From the NCBI RefSeq assembly GCF_039655745.1, contig NZ_JBBYXI010000005.1:1-35819 (forward strand): DNA of 35,819 bases, in the 5' to 3' direction. This document shows, piece by piece, positions 8,156-17,900 of the stretch (the first letter of the stretch is position 1; the number at the start of each line of letters is the position of its first letter). The position numbers and the translations under genes are program-made. The DNA is from Hohaiivirga grylli (GTDB lineage Bacteria; Pseudomonadota; Alphaproteobacteria; Rhizobiales; Beijerinckiaceae). The notes below the pieces were generated by a model that made no database searches, was not told where the DNA came from, and saw nothing but the letters and a program-made list of their open reading frames with translations.

Positions 8156-9538
8156 ATGAATCTGTTCAGAACCAAAAGTATTGCCAAACTTAAAGAGCAA
8201 GTCGCACAAACAGCCCTCAGAAAATCTCTGGGGGCAATGGATGTTGCACTCATGGGCATCGGGGTGATTATTGGGGCAGGTATCTTTGTCCTGACCGGGA
8301 CAGCAGCCGCAACTGCCGCCGGTCCTGCGATCATGCTTTCCTTCCTGCTCTCAAGTATTGCCTGTGTTTTTATCTGTCTGGTTTACTCTGAGCTTGCAGC
8401 AGCCGTTCCGGCATCAGGCAGTGCCTATACCTTCTCTTATGTGGGGGCTGGTGAGTTTATGGCATGGCTCGTTGGCTGGGCACTCATTCTGGAGTACTCC
8501 ATTGGTGCCAGCGCTGTTGCCGGTGGTTGGTCATATTATCTCGTCGGCCTGCTGAAATCCGGTGGTATCGAATTGCCCCATGCTTTGGTCAACAACCCGG
8601 CCGATGGCGGCATCATAAATGCACCCGCCAGCTTTATTGCCCTCTTCATCACGTTTCTTCTGGTTCGCGGTGTCAAGGAAAGTGCAACGGCCAACCGCAT
8701 TCTTGTTGCGGTCAAGCTCAGTGCCATTTTTCTTTTCATCCTGCTGGCCGGCCCAAATATCGACCCGCGCAATTGGGAGCCTTTCTTTCCTTATGGATGG
8801 GCTGGCGTCCCGGCAGGTGCAGCGCTCATCTTCTTCTCATACCTTGGCGTTGACTCTCTGGTGACCGCTGCAGAAGAAACCCGTAACCCGCAGAAAGATA
8901 TGCCGCTTGGTATCATCATCTCTCTGGTCGTCTGCACGGTGCTTTACATTGCCGTCGCGGCTGTCATGACAGGTGCTGTTCCCTACAGCCAGCTTAATAC
9001 AGGTGAACCTGTTTCCTATGTCCTGCGGACCATCGGCTATAACTTTGGTTCAGCTATTGTTGGTGTCGGTGCTGTTGCCGGGCTGACAACCGTCTGTCTG
9101 GTCATGATCTATGCGCAGACCCGTGCTTTCTTCGCCATGTCCAGAGATGGTCTGCTGCCAAAGAAACTTTGCAAGGTTCATCCGAAATACGGCACGCCTT
9201 ACATCGTCACAATCATTGTCGGCTGCACGGTCGCACTCATTGCAGGGCTGACGCCTATCAATATGGTCGCCGAAATGTGTAACGTCGGCACATTGTTTGC
9301 CTTCATTGTCGCGTGCTCAAGTGCCATGATCCTGCGCAAACGTCAGCCTCATATTGATCGCCCTTTCCGTTGTCCATCTCTGTATCTGGTCGCATCACTG
9401 GCTATTATTTCCTGCCTGATTATCATGCAGGGATTAGCCGGATTAACATGGATGCTGTTTATCGGATGGGTTACAGTCGGCATTGCCATCTATTTCATCT
9501 ACGGACGGCACAACAGCGTATTGGCTAAAGGCGAGTAG
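8156..9538 (+). CDS. APC-family amino-acid permease
   Basis: A 460-residue inner-membrane transporter with about 12 hydrophobic segments. The first helix carries the unwound-helix signature GIGVIIGAGIFVLTG typical of the APC superfamily and the cationic amino-acid transporter/YfnA branch, and FFSYLGVDSLVTAAEETRNPQ marks helix 6 and the loop after it. The N-terminus (FRTKSIAKLKEQ...LRKSLGAMD) matches the cytoplasmic lead-in of YfnA-like permeases. It probably imports an amino acid by proton symport, but specificity cannot be assigned. The gene follows the ATP-grasp ligase and ends at a strong terminator. Confidence 0.9.
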   Translation: MNLFRTKSIAKLKEQVAQTALRKSLGAMDVALMGIGVIIGAGIFVLTGTAAATAAGPAIMLSFLLSSIACVFICLVYSELAAAVPASGSAYTFSYVGAGEFMAWLVGWALILEYSIGASAVAGGWSYYLVGLLKSGGIELPHALVNNPADGGIINAPASFIALFITFLLVRGVKESATANRILVAVKLSAIFLFILLAGPNIDPRNWEPFFPYGWAGVPAGAALIFFSYLGVDSLVTAAEETRNPQKDMPLGIIISLVVCTVLYIAVAAVMTGAVPYSQLNTGEPVSYVLRTIGYNFGSAIVGVGAVAGLTTVCLVMIYAQTRAFFAMSRDGLLPKKLCKVHPKYGTPYIVTIIVGCTVALIAGLTPINMVAEMCNVGTLFAFIVACSSAMILRKRQPHIDRPFRCPSLYLVASLAIISCLIIMQGLAGLTWMLFIGWVTVGIAIYFIYGRHNSVLAKGE

Positions 9539-9542
9539 GTAT

Positions 9543-9572
9543 AAAAAAGGCCCGTTTAAACGGGCCTTTTTT
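9543..9572. terminator. Bidirectional rho-independent terminator
   Basis: AAAAAAGGCCCG-TTTAAA-CGGGCCTTTTTT is a self-complementary 30-mer with a GC-rich stem flanked by A and T runs. It lies between the convergent permease gene (+) and the last gene of the ABC operon (-), 4 bp after the former and 4 bp before the latter. Confidence 0.93.
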
Positions 9573-9576
9573 CATT

Positions 9577-10413
9577 CTAGTGTGCGCCGCGTTTGACACG
9601 TTTACGTCCGACCACTTCGCCAAGGGCAATCACAATCGTACAGATTGCCACGAGGATGATTGAGATAGCGGAAGCTGCTGGAAGATCGGTTCCTGTTTCA
9701 GAAACCTTGCTATAAAGCACCAGTGGCAGAATATTGACCTGTGTCCCGACAAGAGCCAGCGCAGTCCCATAAGCACCAATTGCAACAGCAGAGGTCAGGC
9801 AGAAAGCTGCGACCAGACTTGGCATGATCTGCGGCAGCATAACCTCAATGAGCGAGCGCAACTTGCCAGCTCCCAGCGAGCGGGCAGCGATGAGCTGGTT
9901 ACCATCGAAATTAAGAATAGAAGGCAGCACAATCAGCACAACGCGCGGTACAAGATAATAGGAATAAGCCAATCCAAGCCCGGCAGGCGAGAAGATAAAA
10001 CCACCGACGACAGCCGGATCAAAACCAATTTTTGCCAGAAGCAATGTGACAAAGCCAGAACGCCCCATCAAAAGAATGAAGCCATAGGCGACAATCAAAC
10101 CGGAGAAGGTCAAAGGCAGAGACACGGCAATCAGCGCCCCTGTACGGACATTTGGTTTCACCCGTGAAAGCCAGAGCGCAACACAAAAACCAATGACCAG
10201 AGAAAACATTGGAGCGGCAGTTCCAAGGAATAGCGTTCCCCAAAGACCATTCCAGAAGACAGTATCACCAGCCAGCTGGCTGAAAGCATGACCACCATCC
10301 GTGAAGGCTCCCGCGAGCACAGCACATAATGGCAGCAGGAAGAACAGCCCGAGCACAATCATGCCAGGTGCAGCAAAAGCTGCAAGAGTGCGATTTGAAA
10401 CCCGGGCGCTCAT
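9577..10413 (-). CDS. ABC transporter permease (binding-protein-dependent)
   Basis: A 278-residue inner-membrane permease with about six hydrophobic segments. The cytoplasmic coupling loop SLGAGKLRSLIEVMLPQIMPSLVAA fits the EAA motif of the type I (MetI-like) permease family. It is the last gene of a minus-strand operon that encodes a full importer: the binding protein ends 46 bp upstream, and the operon stops at the terminator 9543-9572. Sequence features place it with importers of the ferric iron/polyamine/phosphonate/thiamine type. The substrate is not determined. Confidence 0.9.
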   Translation of the reverse strand: MSARVSNRTLAAFAAPGMIVLGLFFLLPLCAVLAGAFTDGGHAFSQLAGDTVFWNGLWGTLFLGTAAPMFSLVIGFCVALWLSRVKPNVRTGALIAVSLPLTFSGLIVAYGFILLMGRSGFVTLLLAKIGFDPAVVGGFIFSPAGLGLAYSYYLVPRVVLIVLPSILNFDGNQLIAARSLGAGKLRSLIEVMLPQIMPSLVAAFCLTSAVAIGAYGTALALVGTQVNILPLVLYSKVSETGTDLPAASAISIILVAICTIVIALGEVVGRKRVKRGAH

Positions 10414-10459
10414 CTTAATGATCCTTCAGCCAACTGTTATTTCTTAAAAAGGCAAGCCT

Positions 10460-11536
10460 TTAGCGTCCAAGAACGGCCTTGGCCCAACCAGCATCAATCT
10501 CGCCCTTTTTGGCTGTTGCCTTGGCGATATCAAGCGGGTGAACCTGAGGTGCCTTTGGCATCTTCGCAGCAACGCTTTCTGGCAATGCGATATCATTGAC
10601 GGAAGGACGAACATAACCTTCAGCAAAAATCTTCTGACCTTCATCACTCATGATGAAGTTGAGCCAGAGCTGGCCTGAGTTCGGGTTCGGGCCTTTTTTG
10701 ACCAGAGAGATTGCATAAGGCGCAGCAGCTGATGCTTCTTCAGGAATGACAACAGCAATGCTGTCAGCCATACCGTCAACGTGCTTTGCTTTCAGACCAT
10801 CATTCTCATAACCAATCCAGATCGGGATTTCGCCTTTAAGGAACTGGGCATATGGCGTTGTACCAACAGTACGCAGAACGTTACCGGCTTTGCTGAGCTT
10901 GCCAAGGTATTCAATACCTGGCTCAACGTTATCCATCGTGCCGCCATTACCGAAGTTAGCAGCAAAAGCGACAACCTGACCCTGACCTGTTGAGCGCGGA
11001 TCCTGATAAACAATCGCGTTCTTGTATTCAGGCTTCAGAAGGTCAGACCACTTTGTTGGTACATTCTTCACGAGCTTTGTGTTGACGAGGAAGGCAACAC
11101 TGAGTGTGTGAACCGAGAACCACCTACCCTCTGGATCACGCAGCTCTGCTGGCAGGCGATCAAAGTTTGTTGGTTTGAAAGGTTCGACAACATCGGCCTT
11201 AACAGCATCAAGAGCGGAAGCTGCGAAATAGTAAGCCGTATCAGCCTGTGGGCGGTTACGTGACTTATCAAGAGCGACAACTGTGGCAGCTGAACCAAGG
11301 TCATTATAGACCATTTCAATGCCCGGATAACGCTGCTGGAAGGCCTTGAACTGACCAGCCCAGTTTGCCCATGTCGGCCCCGTATCGAAGGAGACGATCA
11401 GGCCTTCTTTCTTGGCCTTTTCATAAAGTGCCTTTTCGCCCGCATAAAGCTCAGGGCCTTCAAAAGCAACGGCTGCTGTTCCAAATGTCAAAAAGAAGAC
11501 ACTGGCAACATAGCTAAGAAATTGACGTCTTTTCAT
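10460..11536 (-). CDS. ABC transporter periplasmic substrate-binding protein
   Basis: A 358-residue extracellular solute-binding protein. The N-terminus MKRRQFLSYVA followed by a hydrophobic stretch and AVAF carries a twin-arginine-like motif (RRQFL), suggesting Tat export to the periplasm. The body starts with ELYAGEKALYEKAKKEG and matches the family 1/FbpA-PotD-like fold, with QDPRSTGQGQ and a hinge region near WIGYENDG. FbpA-type iron proteins use paired tyrosines; a YY pair occurs at TAYYFAAS, but its position does not prove iron binding. Phosphonate or other organic anions remain possible. It lies 26 bp downstream of the ATPase gene and 46 bp upstream of the second permease. Confidence 0.87.
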   Translation of the reverse strand: MKRRQFLSYVASVFFLTFGTAAVAFEGPELYAGEKALYEKAKKEGLIVSFDTGPTWANWAGQFKAFQQRYPGIEMVYNDLGSAATVVALDKSRNRPQADTAYYFAASALDAVKADVVEPFKPTNFDRLPAELRDPEGRWFSVHTLSVAFLVNTKLVKNVPTKWSDLLKPEYKNAIVYQDPRSTGQGQVVAFAANFGNGGTMDNVEPGIEYLGKLSKAGNVLRTVGTTPYAQFLKGEIPIWIGYENDGLKAKHVDGMADSIAVVIPEEASAAAPYAISLVKKGPNPNSGQLWLNFIMSDEGQKIFAEGYVRPSVNDIALPESVAAKMPKAPQVHPLDIAKATAKKGEIDAGWAKAVLGR

Positions 11537-11562
11537 AATCGTATCCTTGTCAGATATGATGG

Positions 11563-12600
11563 TTAGGATGCAGGCAGAAGACGCACTGCATCCCTCGGAA
11601 TGGCAACGGTCGTCACTGCCTCACGAAGGTGCGTTTCCAGGCGGATCACTCCGCCTTCAACATTTAGGTCAATACGGCGAATTGGGCCGAGATAACGATC
11701 GGCTGCAACAATGCCGCTGAAAACTTGTGACTGGTCTTTGCCAGCCTTACCGATAACTGGTTCAATCCGCTCTGGACGGACAAAGGCAATAACTTCTTCG
11801 CCAACACTACGGCCAGTTGTGTCACAGGCCATGGCTCCGATCTCTGTCTCAACCGTCCCGGTTGCAACAACCTTGCCCCTCCAGAGGTTGGACTGACCGA
11901 CAAAGCGTGCAACATCTGCATTGACTGGCGCCTCATAAAGCTCATGGGGTGCGCCAACCTGTACCAGTCGGCCATTCTGCATCATGGCTACTTTATCGGC
12001 GATAGAGAGCGCTTCTTCCTGATCATGGGTCACCAGCAGGGTCGCAATGCCTGCAGCACGCTGAACGCGCAGAATCTCATCACGCATTTCAACACGCAGG
12101 CCCGCATCAAGCGCAGATAATGGCTCATCAAGCAGAAGGCCCAATGGCTCAAAGACAAGCGCACGTGCCAAAGCCACACGTTGCTGCTGACCACCTGAAA
12201 GCATTGTCGGATAATCATTTTCACGACCACCCATGCCAACACGACCAAGCATATCAATGGCGCGTTCACGACGGATGGCCTTGGACATACGGCGAACTTT
12301 TAGCGGATAGGCTACATTTTCCCATAAACGCATATGTGGGAAGAGGGCATAATTCTGGAACACAACACCAAGCCGGCGGGACTCTGGCGGCTGGCTGCTG
12401 ATATCCTTACCTTCAACCATAACGCGCCCCTGATCGGGCTGCACAAAACCTGCCAGCAATTTCAGAATTGTTGATTTACCAGAACCGGAAGCACCAATAA
12501 TGGCCAGAAGCTCACCACGGCCAATCTGCAATGAGATATCGGTAACCCCGGTTTTTGTTCCCGGATAGGTAAAGCTTACATTCTCATATCTGAGTGTCAT
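11563..12600 (-). CDS. ABC transporter ATP-binding protein
   Basis: A 345-residue ATPase with all motifs intact: Walker A GASGSGKS (36-43), Q-loop at Gln82, signature LSGGQQQR (134-141), Walker B LGLLLDEP (153-160) and switch His192. The extra 100 or so C-terminal residues (VIAFVRPERIEP onwards) form a TOBE-type regulatory domain, as in the PotA/FbpC/PhnT class. Its ATG overlaps the stop of the upstream permease in an ATGA, indicating translational coupling. It powers the importer formed with the two permeases of this operon. Confidence 0.93.
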   Translation of the reverse strand: MTLRYENVSFTYPGTKTGVTDISLQIGRGELLAIIGASGSGKSTILKLLAGFVQPDQGRVMVEGKDISSQPPESRRLGVVFQNYALFPHMRLWENVAYPLKVRRMSKAIRRERAIDMLGRVGMGGRENDYPTMLSGGQQQRVALARALVFEPLGLLLDEPLSALDAGLRVEMRDEILRVQRAAGIATLLVTHDQEEALSIADKVAMMQNGRLVQVGAPHELYEAPVNADVARFVGQSNLWRGKVVATGTVETEIGAMACDTTGRSVGEEVIAFVRPERIEPVIGKAGKDQSQVFSGIVAADRYLGPIRRIDLNVEGGVIRLETHLREAVTTVAIPRDAVRLLPAS

Positions 12601-13385
12601 GCGCTGGCTCCTGTTTTGGCAGGCCCGGCAATACGGGCTGTCAGACTGCTGGCCAGCGATGCCAATACAGCCAGAGAAAGAAGAACAATGGTTGCTGCGC
12701 AGGCAAAGCCTGTTGCGCCATAAAATGCCTGTAGAAGAACAACCGGATAGGTGCGCGACAGGAAGCCGGACACCAGATTGGAAAGCTGGAACTCACCAAT
12801 CGACAAGGCAGCCACCGTCAGCGTAGTGGACAGCAAACTGCTGCTGAGCAGCGGAATGGTGACATCCCTGATACGCTCAAGAAATGATGCTCCAAGTGTT
12901 GCCGCTGCATATTCATATTCATCAAGACGCAACTGTTCCATATCCGCAACCAGAGCCGTAACAGTATATGGCAGTGTCAAAACCAGATGACCAGCCGCCA
13001 AGAGCCAGAAACTGCCGAGCCATGGCAACGCATCACTCGAGAAAACGAGAATAAAGCCGAAGGCCAGCACCAATTCCGGCACAGCGACCGGCATCAAAGT
13101 AACCATGCGCGCAGCCAGTTTAACCCCACCGCGGGCACCAGCCTGAATGGCATATGCCAGCGGCAAGCCGATAATGATATTCATCACACACGTGACGAGC
13201 ACAATCTGCAGGCTGGTCTTGAATGCCCGGACAAAGCTTGGATCAGTGATAACATCTTCATACCAGCGCATGGAGAAACCGGTTGGCAGAAGCGTATTGC
13301 TCCATGCTTCACCAAAAGAACCAAGCGCAAGCAGTAAAACCGGAGCCGCGAGGAAAATCAGATAGGCGATTGCTATTAAAGGCAT
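12597..13385 (-). CDS. ABC transporter permease (first permease of the operon)
   Basis: A 262-residue inner-membrane protein with about six hydrophobic segments and the coupling loop AAATLGASFLERIRDVTIPLL, the EAA motif of MetI-like permeases. PTGFSMRWYEDVITDPSF after the first helix is characteristic of PotC/PhnV-like subunits. The ATG at 13383-13385 is the only plausible start, because an in-frame stop lies about 40 bp upstream. The stop overlaps the ATPase start. It follows the LOG-like gene by 79 bp on the same strand. Confidence 0.9.
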   Translation of the reverse strand: MPLIAIAYLIFLAAPVLLLALGSFGEAWSNTLLPTGFSMRWYEDVITDPSFVRAFKTSLQIVLVTCVMNIIIGLPLAYAIQAGARGGVKLAARMVTLMPVAVPELVLAFGFILVFSSDALPWLGSFWLLAAGHLVLTLPYTVTALVADMEQLRLDEYEYAAATLGASFLERIRDVTIPLLSSSLLSTTLTVAALSIGEFQLSNLVSGFLSRTYPVVLLQAFYGATGFACAATIVLLSLAVLASLASSLTARIAGPAKTGASA

Positions 13386-13464
13386 TAAAAAACCATCTGG
13401 AGTGGTAGTTGTGGACTGCCGTAACTATGGCATATGACAGGTTTATGACACAAACAACAAAAAC

Positions 13465-14088
13465 TCATTTTCCGGTAAAAAGTCGCAGGGCAACTCTTTC
13501 CAGAACATCATCAATGTTATCATAGCGATCAACACCCTTAACTTCAGGGGCGTCATGCATTGCCAGAACCAACCGGTTGAACTGTAACCCAAGCGCCATT
13601 TCTGACAGTGTACCGACACCACCACCAACGGCGACAAGTGCAACACAGGCACGTGCAATAAGCGCATTACGAGCCGGGCCAATACCGGTTGCTATTGGAA
13701 TGGCGACATATGGATTTGCAGCCTGCCACTCTTCATCTGGTAAAATACCAACCGGCATTCCTCCAAATTCAGCATGTCCTTTACAGGCCGCCTCCATCAC
13801 ACCATTCTTGCCGCCGCATACCAGCTGCAAGCCATGGCGTGCAAAAGCTGCTCCCAGTTTCTCAGCAAGCGCACATTGGGCTTCCGTTGCCTCACGTGGG
13901 CCAATAATACCAACGGGAACCTTGCGTAAAGTACCAGATAATTTGACAAGGGCTTCTGTCGCACTGACATCAACAGCTGTCGAGACCGACGCTTCGGCGT
14001 CAGCAATCCATTCAAGTCGATGCGGGTTAAAAGTCTGCCCGTCACGGAACAGTTTCTTTTCCGCTTCAAGCCATTTCAATCCAGACAT
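13465..14088 (-). CDS. LOG/TIGR00725-family Rossmann protein (lysine decarboxylase-like)
   Basis: A 207-residue cytoplasmic protein. After a non-conserved lead of about 54 residues comes a Rossmann-like domain: VPVGIIGPREAT, LVCGGKNGVMEAACKG, the ARNALIARAC segment, and VGGGVGTLSEMALGL near residue 160, the counterpart of PGGxGTxxE in LOG phosphoribohydrolases. True LOG enzymes release cytokinin bases from nucleotides; TIGR00725-type members carry VGGG and their substrates are poorly known. The ATG at 14086-14088 follows AGGAG at 6 nt and is better than the TTG just before it. The ABC importer starts 79 bp downstream, so this is probably the first gene of that operon. Confidence 0.8.
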   Translation of the reverse strand: MSGLKWLEAEKKLFRDGQTFNPHRLEWIADAEASVSTAVDVSATEALVKLSGTLRKVPVGIIGPREATEAQCALAEKLGAAFARHGLQLVCGGKNGVMEAACKGHAEFGGMPVGILPDEEWQAANPYVAIPIATGIGPARNALIARACVALVAVGGGVGTLSEMALGLQFNRLVLAMHDAPEVKGVDRYDNIDDVLERVALRLFTGK

Positions 14089-14216
14089 CAATTACTCCTG
14101 ACCGCCTAAGTCACTACCATTATCGGCAGTGATAAACTTTTGATCGTCTCAAGTGAAAAGGCCCCTTCAACATTGGTTGCAAGCGCAGAACGCAGAGCCT
14201 CACCCCCTATCCATTG

Positions 14217-14229
14217 GTCTATATTAGAC
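14217..14229. promoter_or_regulatory. Perfect inverted repeat, candidate operator of the LOG-ABC operon
   Basis: GTCTA-TAT-TAGAC, within TTGGTCTATATTAGACTG, is a perfect 5-bp inverted repeat about 130 bp upstream of the LOG-like start. The compact form resembles GntR-family operators. No other gene uses this interval, so it would act on the minus-strand operon. The function is inferred. Confidence 0.35.
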
Positions 14230-14289
14230 TGTCCAGACGGGTAGATAAATTATCGATGTGCGGGAATGTTCATTTTTATGTTAAATATT

Positions 14290-14310
14290 GTACTCTCAAC
14301 GCCAGAGTAC
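14290..14310 (-). terminator. Weak hairpin downstream of ialB-like gene
   Basis: GTACTCT and AGAGTAC form a perfect 7-bp stem with a 7-nt loop, about 80 bp past the stop of the IalB-like gene. The following minus-strand sequence is AATATTTAAC rather than a T-run, so this may be a weak terminator or a processing structure at the end of the adhesin-ialB transcript. Confidence 0.3.
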
Positions 14311-14389
14311 GGGTGTTGCTTACTAATGTATTTTTATATTTTACAAGGAATAAAGATAGAATATTTTTCTATTTACCATTTATGAAAAA

Positions 14390-14959
14390 TTACTGAATTG
14401 CGTTCACCGCATCCTGTAACCCCTTGAGTGGCAACAGCATCGTTATAATGTTTCCGTCCTTCTGCTGGTAGCTTATGCGGATCGGGGCGCCTTTTGATAT
14501 CTGCCCTGATAAAACCGGCCCAACCGCCGTCTTGCCAACACAAACTTTATCATTGCAGCCATCAAGCTTGATCTTTGCAAAATTGGGACCGGTAGAAAGA
14601 TCCAAAGATACACCCTTTGCAACATCCGCATCAGGCAGTGTCCGTACAATCATATAAGGATCACCATCCTGGCTGGCTGCCAATGACCAGCTGAAGACAA
14701 CCCTCTTCTCAGCATCCTCAATAGATTGACTGGCATTACAGACTTTGCGTTTGGCTTTCAGATTCTCATCGCAGACCAGTATCCAGTTCTCAAAAGGCTG
14801 GAACGTGCGCTTGTACTGACCAAGGGGAACATCAGCAGGCAAGGATACTTCTGATGGTTTTATTCTGTAAGCTGCTGTTTTGTCACCACCGGTTTCTGCG
14901 GCAGATGCGAAGCTGCCGCAGAAAACCATAACCATGGCGAAACCGAATGCAGGTTTCAT
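14390..14959 (-). CDS. IalB-family invasion-associated protein
   Basis: A 189-residue exported protein with a signal peptide of about 20 residues (FGFAMVMVFCGSFASA). The mature part matches the invasion-associated locus B family: QPFENWILVCDEN, a second Cys at VCNASQ, WSLAASQDGDPY, and a C-N-D-K-V-C pair, giving four cysteines for two likely disulfides. IalB of Bartonella promotes erythrocyte entry; most alphaproteobacterial homologues are uncharacterised periplasmic or envelope proteins. GAGGTG precedes the ATG by 5 nt and overlaps the stop of the trimeric autotransporter 9 bp upstream, so the two are almost certainly one operon and possibly translationally coupled. Confidence 0.85.
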   Translation of the reverse strand: MKPAFGFAMVMVFCGSFASAAETGGDKTAAYRIKPSEVSLPADVPLGQYKRTFQPFENWILVCDENLKAKRKVCNASQSIEDAEKRVVFSWSLAASQDGDPYMIVRTLPDADVAKGVSLDLSTGPNFAKIKLDGCNDKVCVGKTAVGPVLSGQISKGAPIRISYQQKDGNIITMLLPLKGLQDAVNAIQ

Positions 14960-14968
14960 TTAAACACC

Positions 14969-17900
14969 TCAGTTGAGGGTAAAGCTGATGCCGCCACCGA
15001 CACCCCAGTTCCCTCCAGATGTTGTAGCAGAAATATTGAAGCGGACAAAATTATCCTCACTGGTATAGCCGATACCCATTGCCAGCGCACCCTCACCGCG
15101 CCAGGCACCGCCACCGATTGCCGTGCTCCATTTGCCCGGACGATCATCATACCGCAACGATGCCGCAGCAAGGCCAATAGCAGCAGCCTGTCTTGCTTCT
15201 TTACGGACATTGCCAATGTCCTGGCTAAGCTGACTGACACGATAATCCGTGTAACCATTAGCAGCCTGCAATGTCTGCTGAGCCCGATAATCCGTGTAAG
15301 AATTAGCCTGCTGCAACGTCTGCTGAGCACGCTGGTCAACATAGAGCGTATTACTGACCGTTGTTGATCTCAGCTGTGCAACGTTGACGGCATCCGTATC
15401 AGCAACACCTGTCGCAACATTGCTGACCAGAACCGGCGCATTCGGATCTCCACCTTCAAGAACGACGGCATTCGCCTTCGAGCCATCAGATGTCTTGCCA
15501 TACTTCACAGCGCTTGAGTCAACTTCAGCAACTTTCTGGTTTGTTTGATAAAGCTGGGAGCCATTAACGACATCGGTTGAAGTTGCAGAGACCTCACCAG
15601 AAGCAACGTTGCTGACAACCTGTGCACTACCCGGGTTGCTTGATGTTCCGCCAGGTGCAACAACTTTCACCTCATTCGTACCACCAATACGCTGGACAAT
15701 TGTGTCCCCGGTTCCACCGCCACCCGTTGGAATACTGCTTGCCAGAGTCGTTACACGTGTATTGATGTTACTGACACTCGAACTCAGGGTTATCAGCGCA
15801 TCACCGACACTCGTGTAGAAGCCAAATGAACTCGAACCACTTGCATCAACATTGACGATATTGAAGCTTGGCGCACTCAGTTGACCGTTGGACATAACCG
15901 TTGCACCACCTCCAATGGCCGAGGCAACGCTCTGGCTGATGTTAAACACCTGACCGCCATTAATCGCATCCGTTGAACCAGCAGAAATACTGCCGGCAGC
16001 AACATTCGTCAGTTTCTGAGACGTCCCCGGATTAGCCGCCGTACCATTTTCCTCAATCAGAGCCAGAACGTCCTGATCAACACGCTGAACAGGGCCGGTT
16101 GTTCCATTACTGATATTGTTCACGATATTCGTAACCTGCGTTCCAACATCATTCACATGAGTGTTGAGATTGGTCAGGCTGGTGTTGACGGTACTGAACG
16201 TTGCACCAATATCCGTAAAGACAGAACTGGTCAGCGTCCCGTTAGTCGCGATACTGCTCATTGTATAACTTGGTGCAATACCGAGACTGATATCTGCACC
16301 ACCACCAAGAGCGGCTGAGATATTAGTCGCTGTCGTTACAATTGTCTGATTGGTTGCGTAAAGTTGCGCACCATTAACTGCGTCGGTTGAAGCAGCTGAC
16401 AGGGTGCCGGATGCAACATTGGTCAGTTTCTGCGCCACACCCGGAGCTACAGCACTGCCACCAGAAGCAATCAGTGATAGCTCATTCGTGGCAGAACGCT
16501 GAACTGGGCCTGTCGTACCATTACTGATATTGGTCTCAATATTCAAAACCTGAATTCCGACATCATTCACATGAGTATTCAGATTGACCAAGCTGGTATT
16601 CACACCACCAAAGGCGCTGCCAACATCCGTGTAAACAGAACTGGTCAATGTACCATCAATGGCGATACTCGACAGGGTGTAGCTTGGCGCTGTTCCAAGA
16701 GTGACATCAGCACCGCCACCAAGGGCAGCAGAGATATTCGTTGCGGTTGTCGCAGCTGTCTGGTTGGTCGCGTAAAGCTGAGCCCCGTTAACCGCATCGG
16801 TTGAAGCAGCTGACAATGTACCGGATGCTACATTGGTCAGTTTCTGAACGGCACCTGGGGCAGCAGCACTGCCACCGGAAGCAATCAGTGACAGCTCATT
16901 TACACCCGTCAGCTGGACAGGGCCAAGTGTGCCATTGCTGATATTATTGGCAATATTTGTTACTTCCGTACTGACATCATTCACATGAGTATTCAGATTG
17001 ACCAAGCTGGTATTCACACCACCAAAGGCACTGCCAACATCCGTGTAAACAGAACTGGTCAATGTACCATCAATGGCAATACTCGACAGGGCGTAGCTCG
17101 GCGCGACACCAAGGTTGACATCTGCGCCGCCACCAAGGGCGGCAGAGATATTAGCAGCCGTTGTTACCGCTGTCTGATTGGTTGCATAAAGCTGAGACCC
17201 ATTAACCGCATCGGTTGAGACGGCGGACAGAGTACCGGAAGCAACATTCGTCAGCTTCTGGGCAACACCGGGAGCAGCTGCACTACCACCGGAAGCAATC
17301 AGTGACAGCTCATTAACACCCGTCAGCTGGACAGGACCAAGTGTGCCATTGCTGATATTATTGGTAAGATTGGTGACTTCGGTACTGACATTATTCACGT
17401 GGGTGTTGATGTTCGTCAGGCTGCTGTTAACGCCGCCAAACGCACTACCAACATCATTGTAAACACTGCTCGTCAATGTGCCATCAATTGCAACACTCGA
17501 CAGCGAGTAGCTTGGCGCGACACCAAGGTTGACATCTGCGCCGCCACCAAGAGCAGCTGAGATGTTACCGGCTGTTGTTGCGGCTGTCTGGTTGGTGGCA
17601 TAAAGCTGCGCACCATTGACTGCATCAGTTGAGACATCGGAGAGTGTGCCACCAGCAACATTCGTCAGCTTCTGGGCAACGCCCGGAGCAGCCGCACTAC
17701 CACCGGAGGCAATCAGTGACAATTCATTGGCGCCTGTGTACTGGACAGGGCCAACCGAACCGTTACCAATATTCGTAATGCTATTGGCAAGGTTGGTGAC
17801 TTCAGTGCTGACGTTATTCACATGGGTATTGATGTTCGTCAGGCTGCTGTTAACGCCGCCAAACGCACTGCCAACATCAGCGTAAACACTGCTCGTCAAT

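Noticed and set aside
8464..8853. Plus-strand frames within the APC permease gene
   Set aside because: They are out-of-frame shadows of a complete permease with conserved helices.
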